From NCBI RefSeq assembly GCF_900141765.1, contig NZ_FSRK01000002.1, positions 558,001 to 622,000 on the forward strand: a stretch of 64,000 nt of DNA. The letters are read 5' to 3'. Both the position numbers and the translations under genes were made by a program. Numbering within the stretch: the stretch's first letter is position 1; every line of letters begins with the position of its first letter. The notes beneath the pieces were generated by a model that saw only the letters and a list, made by a program, of their open reading frames with translations, did no database searches and was not told the DNA's origin. This document shows, piece by piece, positions 35,229-44,078 of the stretch. This stretch comes from Epilithonimonas zeae (lineage in GTDB: Bacteria > Bacteroidota > Bacteroidia > Flavobacteriales > Weeksellaceae).

Positions 35229-37836
35229 CTATTTATGCGTCAACCTCGGCTGAATCAACTTTGCAACCGTAGAAGTCCATCCGGTTTGATGGGAAGCACC
35301 AACGCCTCGGCCATTGTCGCCGTGGAAATATTCGAAGAACATAATGTAATCCTTGAAATGCGGGTCGTTATTGAATTTATCCACGCCACCGTTGAATGCT
35401 CTGTTTCCATTCTCATCTTTCAGAAAAATACCACAAAGTCTGTCGCTGATGTCTTTGGAAACTTCTTCCAGATTCTTCTGAACACCACTTCCTTTTGGAT
35501 ATTCAATCGTCAAAGCATCGCCAAAAAAGAAATGAAAACGTTGCAGACTTTCTACAATCAAGAAATTAATAGGAAACCAAATTGGTCCGCGCCAGTTACT
35601 GTTGCCACCAAACATTCGGCTGTCACTTTCTGCAGGCGTGTAATAAACCACGTGTTCCTGGTCATGAACGGTAAATCGGAAAGGATTTTCTTCATAAACT
35701 TTAGACATCGCACGGATTCCGTAATCACTCAAAAATTCAGATTCATCAACCAATCTTGTCAAAACTTTGGTCAGTCTTGTTTTTCTAAGAATACTCAAAA
35801 GATGTTTGTTTCCTTCGCCTTCCACATACCATTGGGAAACGAGTTTCGTAAGGTCTTGTTTGTTTTTGAGAATCCATTCCATTCGTTTTTTGAACTGTGG
35901 CAATTTCTCTAACATAGTGTGTTCTACCACTTCTACCGCAAACATCGGAATCAATCCAACGATGCTTCGAAGTTTCAAACTCACACTGTCTCCATTGGAA
36001 AGCTGAAGCACATCGTAGAAAAACCCGTCTTCCTCATTCCAAAGTCCTTGTTTGCCGTCACCAATATTTTCCATCGCTTCTGCGATATAAAGGTAGTGTT
36101 CAAAAAACTTGATGGCCATATCCTCATAGACCGGATTATATGTGGCGAGTTCCATCGCAATCCTCATCATATTCAGTGAATACATCGCCATCCAGCTGGT
36201 TCCGTCGGCTTGTTCCAGATGTTCACCTTCATTGAATTCCATATTCCGGTCAAACGCTCCAATATTATCAAGACCCAGGAATCCGCCTCCAAAAAGGTTG
36301 TTTCCGTTGTAATCTTTTCGGTTAACCCACCAGGTGAAATTCAGTAATAATTTTTTAAAAAACCCTTTCCAGAAAAGCCAAATCCGGTTTCCCATTATTT
36401 TTTTCATCGATTTTAAAAACCCTGAAAGTTGCCCACGCGTGAACAGGCGGATTCACATCATCGAAGTTCCATTCGTAAGCTGGCATTTGTCCATTTGGAT
36501 GCATATACCATTCTTTCGTCAATGTAATCAACTGGTCTTTAGCAAATTCCGAATCAATCACGCAAAAACTAACGCAATGAAACGCCAAATCCCAAGTCGC
36601 ATACCAAGGATATTCCCATTTGTCGGGCATCGAAATAATGTCTTTATTATGAAGATGTTCCCAATCGCTGTTTCGTACAAAACCTTTTCTTTGAATCGGG
36701 AAATTTGGGTCTCCTTTCAGCCATTTTCCAACATTGTAATGATAGAACTGTTTGTTCCAAAGCAAACCTGCAAAAGCCTGTCTTTGAACGTTTCTTTCGT
36801 CCTCGTTTTCAATATCTTTCTGGATGTTCGCATAGAAATTATCCGAATCCTGCTTTCTGTGATTGATGATTTCATCAAAATCCCAAAACGCATCCTCCAT
36901 AATATGCGGAGACAATCGGAACTCGAAAACCTTGTTGCTGTGCGCTTCCACGATTTCTTCGCAATGCAAAGACGCTTTAGTTCCGGTTTTCTTAGGATTA
37001 ATGGTGTCTAAACCTTTCGTAATATATTGATTGATACCGTCTTTGAAAAAACCTTCTGTTTTAGGAAGATTGAAAAGTCTTGCTCTGTTCGTTTCATTTT
37101 CACAAAACAAAGCGTCCACATTTCTGTTTCTGGAATATAACTTCTTGATGCTCAGACTATCGTGATGAATATCAATTTCACCTTGCTTAGAAAAACCAAG
37201 ATTCGCTTTATAATCATTGTACCCCCAAACCCAATTATTTCGGTACCAAACCGTTGGCAAAACAACAATTGGGGCTGGTTTATCGCTTCGGTTATGAATA
37301 TCAATCCTGATTAAAAAATCATCTTCGCCAGCCTTTGCATACTCAATGAAAATATCGAAATATTCATCGTTATCAAAAATTCCTGTGTCAATCAGTTCAT
37401 ATTCCATCTCATTTTTGGAACGCTGACCATTCACGCTGATGAGCTCCTCGTATGGAAATTCATTGATTGGATATTTGTAAACCATCTTCATATAGCTGTG
37501 AGACGGCGTGTTGTCCAAATAGTAAAAAATCTCCTTTATATCTTCCCCGTGATTTCCCTGATAATTGCTCAGTCCGAAAAAACGTTCTTTAATTCTAATA
37601 TCTTTTTTGTTCCAAAAGGAGAAGGCGAAACACATCTGTTGCTTCTCATCCGAGATGCCTGCGATGCCTTCCTCAGCCCATCTGTAAGACCAAGCTTCTG
37701 CTGTATCGTGGCCTGTAAATCCCCACGCATCGCCGTTGGTGCTGTAATCCTCCCGCACATTTCCCCATTGGCGATGGCTCACATAAGGTCCCCATTTCTT
37801 CCAACGCGGATTCCTCAATTTTTCTTCCTCGTTCAT
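35229..37836 (-). pseudogene. MGH1/GH63-type glucosidase, split by a frameshift
   Basis: Two adjacent frames together form one glycoside hydrolase of about 868 residues. The N-terminal part (37836 down to 36355, 493 aa; WGPYVSHRQWG, VWYRNNWVWGYND) stops at TAA 36355-36357. The C-terminal part resumes in the next frame (KKLLLNFTWWVNRKDYNG, FGGGFLGLDNIG, DGTSWMAMYSLNMM, to 35229). The break is at a T6A6 run (plus strand 36351-36362): one base fewer would read ...ERVFKKLLLNFTWW without interruption. The rest is well conserved on both sides, so this is a recent mutation or a sequencing indel. No signal peptide; the SDR gene lies downstream in the opposite sense of this unit's flank. Confidence 0.85.
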
Positions 37837-37914
37837 ATGTTTCTAATTATTTTTTGGATAATTATTCGTTTTTAATTTAGGAGCATCACGTTTCGACTTT
37901 TGTTCGAACTGTCC

Positions 37915-38014
37915 AACCCGCTGTCCACTATATCTTTTTTTGCTTAGACGATTGGTAATCCAAAGAAAACTTCCCCAAAAGCAAAAAAAGGATGCCGTTC
38001 CCATCGGGGCTATG
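37915..38014 (+). repeat. Structured intergenic repeat, copy E (diverged)
   Basis: AACCCGCTGTCCACTATATC, then TTTTTTTGC, a 45-base middle, GCAAAAAAAGGAT, then GCCGTTCCCATCGGGGCT. The order (GC-rich end, GAT plus A/T hairpin arms, GGAT, GC-rich end with GGGCT) is that of copy B, but the sequence between is different. It occupies the gap between the glucosidase and SDR genes. Confidence 0.5.
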
Positions 38015-38057
38015 TTGAAGATTTGTCATTCTATCAAGTTTTTAAAATTACAAAAAC

Positions 38058-38096
38058 CATCAACTAACAACAGTCAACCAACAACCAACAACCAAA
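38058..38096 (+). repeat. CAAC-rich low-complexity tract after the SDR gene
   Basis: Consists of CAAC/CAACAAC/AACCA units just beyond the SDR stop codon; similar in make-up to 223-256. Confidence 0.5.
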
Positions 38097-38903
38097 TTAC
38101 CCGTTATCCGCAAAACTTTCCAACGTCGTCATTCCACCATCCACATAAATACTCGCTCCCGTAATGTAATCCGAATAATCACTCGCCAAAAATACGGCTA
38201 AATTTCCAATGTCTTCCGGTTGCCCGATTCTATCGTACGGAATCAGCGTCATCAGCGCATCCAAAGATTTTTCATTATCCCAAGCAGATTTATTGATTGG
38301 CGTTTGGATGGCGCCCGGACAAATATTATTCACACGGATTTTTTGCTTTCCATATTCCTGCGCTAAAGTTTGCATCAGCATTCTCAATGCACCTTTACTA
38401 GAAGCATAATTTGCGTGTCCAGCCCACGGAATCGTCTCGTGAACACTGCTGATATTAATGATTTTCCCCAAAGCTTTCGATTTGTCATTCATTCCACGTT
38501 TCAAAAATTCTCTAATAGCTTCTCTTGAGCACAGAAAATGACCTGTAAGATTCACGTCAATTACTTTTTGCCATTGCGCCAAAGTCATATCAATAAAAGC
38601 CGCATCTTGTTGCAAACCAGCATTATTTATAAGAATATCTACAGTTCCATATTTTTCAATCGTGGTTTTGAACATTTCCTGAACCTGGTCTTCCTTGCTC
38701 ACATCACATTGAATAATAAAACCTTCACCACCATTTTCCTCAATGGTTTTCAAAGTGTCTTCCGCTTCTGTTCGAGAATTTTCAGATGAATGATTAACTA
38801 TAGTGATTGCGCCGGATTTTGCCAGACTGATTGCTATTCCTTTCCCGATTCCGCTGCTGGAACCCGTTACGATGGCGACTTGTTTATTAAGATTGATTTC
38901 CAT
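38097..38903 (-). CDS. SDR-family oxidoreductase (glucose 1-dehydrogenase-like)
   Basis: 268 residues of a classical short-chain dehydrogenase: cofactor motif TGSSSGIG (14-21), NNAG near 92, active Ser in ISSVHETIPW near 150, and YASSK near 166-170, followed by CPGAIQTP. It is most like glucose 1-dehydrogenases and uses NAD(P). It is on the same strand as, and upstream of, the broken glucosidase, suggesting shared sugar metabolism. Substrate not certain. Confidence 0.85.
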   Translation of the reverse strand: MEINLNKQVAIVTGSSSGIGKGIAISLAKSGAITIVNHSSENSRTEAEDTLKTIEENGGEGFIIQCDVSKEDQVQEMFKTTIEKYGTVDILINNAGLQQDAAFIDMTLAQWQKVIDVNLTGHFLCSREAIREFLKRGMNDKSKALGKIINISSVHETIPWAGHANYASSKGALRMLMQTLAQEYGKQKIRVNNICPGAIQTPINKSAWDNEKSLDALMTLIPYDRIGQPEDIGNLAVFLASDYSDYITGASIYVDGGMTTLESFADNG

Positions 38904-39002
38904 AATTGATTGTAAAAAGAAATTTTAACTACAAATACTATACGCAAGTTCCGAGAAAATTTATTCTTAACAAATATTTATTTTAGAATTTTCAACCGAA
39001 AT

Positions 39003-39034
39003 TTGGAAAAAGTGAACATTGTGAAGTATATTTG
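39003..39034 (+). promoter_or_regulatory. Promoter of the methionine operon
   Basis: TTG at 39003-39005, 21 bases, TATATTTG at 39027-39034 (exact TAnnTTTG). Transcription would start about 25 bases before the riboswitch. The rest of 38904-39002 shows nothing I can name. Confidence 0.7.
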
Positions 39035-39066
39035 CAGTCAGAATTGTTCATTTACATATTGAAAAT

Positions 39067-39167
39067 GTTATCGAGAAAGGTGGAGAGATTAGACTCTGTG
39101 AAACCTTGGCAACCCTTCGGAAACGAAGAAGGTGCTAAATTCTATCCGCATAGACGGAAAAGATAAC
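39067..39167 (+). ncRNA. SAM-I (S-box) riboswitch
   Basis: The conserved S-box blocks appear in order: P1 GTTATC / GATAAC (39067-39072, 39162-39167), GAGAAAGGTGGAG, GATTAGAC, TGAAACCTTGGCAACC, the P3 hairpin CTTCGGAAACGAAG, GGTGCTAAATTC, and the P4 hairpin TCCGCATAGACGGA with AAGATAA. The downstream stem CTACA/TGTAG (39180-39194) followed by CAATTTTTT may be the expression platform. SAM binding is expected to lower expression of the following methionine genes. Confidence 0.95.
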
Positions 39168-39220
39168 CAAACATTTATTCTACATTTCCTGTAGCATTTT
39201 CAATTTTTTATCAGATAAAA

Positions 39221-40168
39221 TTGGAAAATAAGTTACAACATCTTCAGACATTACATTTCACGACACAAGTCGGAAAGGTTTATGATATTCCATTAAGCTA
39301 TCAGCTTTTTGGAAAAGAACTGTATTCTGCTCCTATCATTCTGATAAACCACGCTTTGACAGGAAATTCTGACGTTGCAGGAGAAAACGGCTGGTGGAAA
39401 ACCTTGGTCGGAGAGGGAAAAGTTATCGACACAAACCAATTTACAATAATTTGTTTCAACATTCCAGGAAACGGTTTCGACGGCTATTTCATTGATGATT
39501 ACGAAAACTTTATCGTTCAAGATATCGCCAAAATTTTCATCGAAGGGTTAAAACTTCTGAAAATTGAAAAACTTTTCGCTTTGGTTGGCGGTTCGGTTGG
39601 CGGTTCTATTGGTTGGGAAATGCTCGCTTTGGAAAATAATTTAGCAGAGAGATTTATTCCTATTGCAACAGATTTCAAAACCTCGGATTGGTTGCATTCT
39701 CAATGCTTGGTTCAAAAATATCTTTTGGAATCGGAAGAAAAACCATTGGAAAAAGCCAGAGTTCACGCAATGTTATGTTACAGAACACCCCAATCTCTCA
39801 ACTCAAGATTCAAAAGAGAAACCGATAGTGAAAAGCAGATTTTGAAATCCCACGACTGGCTCAATTTCCACGGAAACCGATTAAACGAAAGATTTAGTTT
39901 AAAAGCATACAAACTCGTTAATCATCTTCTGATGAATATCAATGGGAAGGAAAATGAACTGGAAAATATCAATGCAGAAATCCATTTGGTTTCGGTTGAC
40001 TCAGACCTTTTTTATCCGGCTTTTGAGATTAAAAACACTTACGATTTTTTAAAACATAAAAACAAAAACGTTCAGTACCACGAAATCAAATCCATCCATG
40101 GACACGATGCTTTCCTGATGGAATACGAACAACTGAACACAATTTTAACACCTCTATTTTTGAACTGA
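39221..40168 (+). CDS. metX: Homoserine O-acetyltransferase-like alpha/beta hydrolase
   Basis: 315 residues of the MetX branch of alpha/beta hydrolases, which acylates homoserine. The nucleophile elbow is VGGSVGGSIGWEM (Ser near 126), the acid-His end is IHGHDAFLME, and the INHALTGNS and GNGFDGYF segments are MetX-type. It is shorter than usual MetX (about 350-380). The start is TTG at 39221; no ATG lies upstream in frame. It is the first gene after the SAM riboswitch, and its stop overlaps the next ATG (TGATG). Confidence 0.82.
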   Translation: MENKLQHLQTLHFTTQVGKVYDIPLSYQLFGKELYSAPIILINHALTGNSDVAGENGWWKTLVGEGKVIDTNQFTIICFNIPGNGFDGYFIDDYENFIVQDIAKIFIEGLKLLKIEKLFALVGGSVGGSIGWEMLALENNLAERFIPIATDFKTSDWLHSQCLVQKYLLESEEKPLEKARVHAMLCYRTPQSLNSRFKRETDSEKQILKSHDWLNFHGNRLNERFSLKAYKLVNHLLMNINGKENELENINAEIHLVSVDSDLFYPAFEIKNTYDFLKHKNKNVQYHEIKSIHGHDAFLMEYEQLNTILTPLFLN

Positions 40169-41706
40169 TGACAGACAAGAACACAATTAATATTTATAGA
40201 AACAAAGCTTTGGTCAACTTCGAAGGAAAAAATTTCCTCGGACAAATCGGTGTGGATTCACGCATCTTCCAAGCTTTAAATGAAGGCGGAATCAGCGTTG
40301 GCGTTATTTCCCAACAAGCGATAGAAAACGGAATTTCTGTTCTTGTAGATGAAGTGGATGCAGAAGATGCGGTCAAGTTTCTGAAAAAAGAATTTGAGAA
40401 GGAAGCGAAGGAAGGTCACGTCAGCAATATTTATAGCATTGATAATTTGAGCGTTATCGGTTTTGTTTCGGATAATTACAATAAGATTTTATCGGAACTT
40501 CAACGCAACAAGATTTTTCCTTTATTATTAAGTCAAATCGCTTCTGCTGGAAGAGTGAACATTGTGGTGACCGAAAACCAAACCGAAATCACCAAAAACA
40601 TCATCGAAACCGAAATCTACGGAAAACCAAAAACCGTTCACCTCGCTTTGATTGGACACGGAAATGTCGGCGGAACTTTGGTAGAGCAAATTTTAGATTC
40701 AGCTTACGATATTCTGAAAAGAAAAAGAGTGGATTTGAAAATCGTAGCGATTGCCAATTCCAAGAAAATTGCTTTCAACCAAACCGGTTTCGGAAGTGAC
40801 TGGAGACAGAAAATCAAATTTTCCCAAACAGATTCCAGTATAGAAAGATTAGTTGAGTTCGCCAAAGAACATCACTTGGAAAACCTTGTAATGGTGGACA
40901 ATACAGCGAGCAAAGATTTTGTAAAACATTATCCAACTTTTGTAGAAAATGGTTTTGATGTTGTAGGTTCAAACAAAATTTACAATACTTTACCAATTTC
41001 AGAATACCGCGATTTCAGAAAATTATTAGAAAAAAACAAAAAGAAATATCTTTATGAAACCAACGTTGGTGCAGGTTTACCTTTAATTGACACGATAAAA
41101 CTTCTCCATCTTTCAGGCGAAAATATCACCAGAATCAAAGGTGTTTTTTCCGGAACCTTAAGTTATGTTTTCAATAATTTCTCCCTTCGAAATGACAAAT
41201 ATTCTGTTGTCATCCGAGAAGCGATGGAGAAAGGTTTTACAGAACCAGACCCACGCGAAGATCTATCCGGAAATGATGTTGCGAGAAAACTTCTTATTTT
41301 AGCAAGAGAATTAGATTTGATTAATGAGTTTCAGGATATTAATATTCAAAATCTTGTTCCAGAAAATCTTTTAGACATTGATAAAAATGAATTCATTTCC
41401 AGATTGGAAGAATTAGATTCAGAATATCAAAGCGTCAAAGAAAACCAAAAGCCTGACCACGTTCTACGTTACGTCGGCGATTTGCACGGCAATCTTCAGG
41501 AAGAAAAAGGAGAACTGGACGTGAAACTAATCTCCGTTCCAGCAAATTCCGCACTCGGACAATTGAAAGGTTCAGATTCAATCTTCGAAATCTACACAGA
41601 AAGTTACGGCGAAAATCCAATCGTCATTATGGGCGCAGGAGCTGGAGCCAAAGTAACTGCCCGAGGCGTTTTTGGAGATATTTTAAGATTGAGCGAAACA
41701 AAATAA
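40168..41706 (+). CDS. Homoserine dehydrogenase with N-terminal ACT domains
   Basis: 512 residues. Residues about 15-150 form paired ACT regulatory domains (GVDSRIFQALNEGGISVGVIS; LSVIGFVSDNYNKI), followed by homoserine dehydrogenase with the Rossmann loop GHGNVGG near 163, then NVGAGLPLIDTI and IKGVFSGTLSYVFN. This is the architecture of the back half of the fused aspartokinase-homoserine dehydrogenase ThrA without the kinase. It reduces aspartate semialdehyde to homoserine, the substrate of the preceding enzyme. It overlaps that gene by one base. Confidence 0.9.
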   Translation: MTDKNTINIYRNKALVNFEGKNFLGQIGVDSRIFQALNEGGISVGVISQQAIENGISVLVDEVDAEDAVKFLKKEFEKEAKEGHVSNIYSIDNLSVIGFVSDNYNKILSELQRNKIFPLLLSQIASAGRVNIVVTENQTEITKNIIETEIYGKPKTVHLALIGHGNVGGTLVEQILDSAYDILKRKRVDLKIVAIANSKKIAFNQTGFGSDWRQKIKFSQTDSSIERLVEFAKEHHLENLVMVDNTASKDFVKHYPTFVENGFDVVGSNKIYNTLPISEYRDFRKLLEKNKKKYLYETNVGAGLPLIDTIKLLHLSGENITRIKGVFSGTLSYVFNNFSLRNDKYSVVIREAMEKGFTEPDPREDLSGNDVARKLLILARELDLINEFQDINIQNLVPENLLDIDKNEFISRLEELDSEYQSVKENQKPDHVLRYVGDLHGNLQEEKGELDVKLISVPANSALGQLKGSDSIFEIYTESYGENPIVIMGAGAGAKVTARGVFGDILRLSETK

Positions 41707-41711
41707 TCAAC

Positions 41712-41801
41712 GAATCCGAAGGATTCAATATCAGTAGCCGTAGGTGAAACCTATGGAACGAGACAAAAACAACAACAAACAACCGTAAATAAAACCTACG
41801 G
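41712..41801 (+). other. Structured spacer in the methionine operon
   Basis: Two small hairpins, GAATCC-gaa-GGATTC (41712-41726) and CCGTAGGT-gaa-ACCTATGG (41738-41756), then an A/C-rich tract and ACCTACGG (41794-41801). The last block could pair fully with the CCGTAGGT arm, offering an alternative fold just before the next ATG. Repeat element or regulatory leader; not resolved. Confidence 0.5.
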
Positions 41802-41812
41802 AAAATATAGAA

Positions 41813-42979
41813 ATGGAAAATCAAAATTTCGAAACATTAGCCATCAGAACCCAAACCGAAAGAACTCAGTTTGACGAGCATTCCACGCCTTTATACCTCA
41901 CTTCGAGCTTTGTTTTCGAAGATGCAGAAGATATGCGCGCAAGCTTTGCGGAGGAAAAAGACAAGAATCTTTACAGCCGTTTCAGCAACCCGAACGTCAC
42001 AGAATTCGTGGATAAAATCGTGAAAATGGAAGGCGCAGAATCCGGTTACGCTTTTGCGACGGGAATGGCCGCAATTTATTCCACATTTGCAGCTTTGCTT
42101 GACGCTGGCGACCACATCGTTAGCTGTCAGTCGGTTTTCGGTTCTACGCACACCTTATTCACAAAATATTTTCCAAAATGGAATATCGAAACCACTTACT
42201 TCAAAGCAGAAGACGCTGAGAATGTTGAAAAATACATCAAACCGAATACAAAAATCCTGTACTTGGAAACCCCGACAAATCCGGCAATCGAAATATTAGA
42301 TTTAGACTACTTCGGACAAATTGCCAAAAAACACAATCTGATTTTGGTTGTAGACAACTGTTTCGCAACACCTTACTTGCAACAGCCGATTAAATACGGC
42401 GCAGATATTGTCGTACATTCCGCAACGAAACTCATTGATGGCCAGGGTCGTGTGCTCGGTGGCGTTGCCGTTGGAAAAGCCGATTTGATTCGTGAGATTT
42501 ACCTTTTCGCAAGAAACACAGGTCCAGCGATGTCGCCATTCAACGCCTGGGTGTTGAGCAAGAGTCTGGAAACTTTGGCGATTCGTGTCGAGAAACATTG
42601 CGAAAATGCGCTTAAAGTAGCCGAGTTTCTGGAAAACCACCCGAATGTAGAATTGGTAAAATATCCTTTCCTAAAATCTCATCCAAGCTACGAAATCGCC
42701 AAAAAACAAATGAAATTAGGTGGAAATATCGTCGCTTTTGAAGTCAAAAACGGCATCGAAGGCGGACGCAATTTTCTCAACCGAATCAAAATGTGTTCCC
42801 TTTCCGCAAACCTCGGCGATACGCGGACAATTGTCACGCATCCCGCTTCTACAACACATTCCAAGCTTTCCGATGACGAACGAAACGAGGTTGGAATCAC
42901 CGCAGGATTGGTGCGTTGCTCGGTAGGATTGGAAAATGTAGATGACATTATCAACGATTTGAAACAAGCTTTGGATTAA
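41813..42979 (+). CDS. O-acyl-homoserine sulfhydrylase (trans-sulfuration enzyme family)
   Basis: 388 residues of the Cys/Met-metabolism PLP family. The PLP lysine is in VVHSATKLIDGQGRVLGG near 205, with SRFSNPN near 56 and the phosphate-site GYAFATGMAAI. After an O-acyl-homoserine has been made it adds sulfide to give homocysteine. Whether acetyl- or succinyl-homoserine is used cannot be told from this sequence (MetY/MetZ-like). Third gene of the riboswitch-controlled operon. Confidence 0.9.
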   Translation: MENQNFETLAIRTQTERTQFDEHSTPLYLTSSFVFEDAEDMRASFAEEKDKNLYSRFSNPNVTEFVDKIVKMEGAESGYAFATGMAAIYSTFAALLDAGDHIVSCQSVFGSTHTLFTKYFPKWNIETTYFKAEDAENVEKYIKPNTKILYLETPTNPAIEILDLDYFGQIAKKHNLILVVDNCFATPYLQQPIKYGADIVVHSATKLIDGQGRVLGGVAVGKADLIREIYLFARNTGPAMSPFNAWVLSKSLETLAIRVEKHCENALKVAEFLENHPNVELVKYPFLKSHPSYEIAKKQMKLGGNIVAFEVKNGIEGGRNFLNRIKMCSLSANLGDTRTIVTHPASTTHSKLSDDERNEVGITAGLVRCSVGLENVDDIINDLKQALD

Positions 42980-43003
42980 TTCAATGATGAAAAAATAAAA
43001 AGA

Positions 43004-44026
43004 ATGAAAAATTTAGAACAATTATATAAAGCACTTTCCGAAAGAATATTAATTCTCGACGGCGCAATGGGAACAATGCTTCAGCGTTACAAATTCGAGG
43101 AAGAAGATTACCGTGGCGAGCGTTTCAAAGATTGGGAACACCCTGTAAAAGGAAACAACGATTTGTTGTCGCTTACCCAACCAGAAGCCATTGCCGAAGT
43201 TCACAGAAAATATCTGGAAGCTGGAGCAGACATTTTAGAAACTAATACTTTTTCTGGAACTACCATTGCAATGGCAGATTATTTTATGGAAGATTTAGTT
43301 TATGAATTGAACTACGAATCTGCAAAAATAGCCAGAAAAGTCTGCGATGATTTCACTGCTCAGAATCCTAACAAACCAAGATTTGTTGCCGGTTCAATCG
43401 GACCAACCAACAGAACTGCGAGTTTAAGTCCAGATGTGAATGACCCAGGTTACAGAGCTATTACTTTTGAAGAATTGCGCTTAGCTTATAAACAACAATG
43501 TGAAGCTTTGCTAGACGGCGGTTCAGACATTCTTTTGGTAGAAACTATTTTCGACACTTTGAATGCAAAAGCGGCGCTTTTTGCCATTGACGAAATTCAG
43601 GAAGAAAGAGGAATCGAGATTCCAATTATGGTTTCCGGAACCATTACAGATGCTTCTGGAAGAACATTGAGCGGACAAACTGCGGAAGCATTTTTGATTT
43701 CTGTTTCTCATCTTAATTTGTTGAGCGTTGGATTCAACTGTGCTTTGGGTGCAAAACAATTGACACCTTATTTGGAAGCAATTTCGTCTCAATCAGACTT
43801 CGGAATTTCCGCTTACCCAAATGCTGGTTTACCCAATGCTTTTGGACAATACGACGAAACGGCTGAGCAAATGGCAGAGCAAGTGAAAGAATATTTGGAA
43901 AAAAGTCTCATCAATATTATTGGTGGTTGTTGTGGAACAACGCCAGAACATATCAAAGCAATTGCTGATTTGGCAAATAACTACGAACCTAGAAAAATTG
44001 GTCAATTTAAAAATGCATCGATTTAA
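43004..44026 (+). CDS. Methionine synthase, homocysteine-binding module
   Basis: 340 residues corresponding to the first module of cobalamin-dependent MetH. It begins [17 protein letters not shown], and the zinc cysteines are in GFNCALG (near 247) and [10 protein letters not shown] (near 307-316). It must work with the protein encoded 52 bases downstream. This split into two genes is usual in Flavobacteriia. Confidence 0.92.
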   Translation: MKNLEQLYKALSERILILDGAMGTMLQRYKFEEEDYRGERFKDWEHPVKGNNDLLSLTQPEAIAEVHRKYLEAGADILETNTFSGTTIAMADYFMEDLVYELNYESAKIARKVCDDFTAQNPNKPRFVAGSIGPTNRTASLSPDVNDPGYRAITFEELRLAYKQQCEALLDGGSDILLVETIFDTLNAKAALFAIDEIQEERGIEIPIMVSGTITDASGRTLSGQTAEAFLISVSHLNLLSVGFNCALGAKQLTPYLEAISSQSDFGISAYPNAGLPNAFGQYDETAEQMAEQVKEYLEKSLINIIGGCCGTTPEHIKAIADLANNYEPRKIGQFKNASI

Positions 44027-44078
44027 CAGTTATTGAAATTGTTAGATTGATGTATTTTCATTTTGATACATTATAATT

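Noticed and set aside
36334-37011. Plus-strand open frame of 225 codons opposite the glucosidase
   Set aside because: Lies opposite conserved glucosidase sequence and has no domain or plausible start region; the same holds for the frame at 35235-35912.
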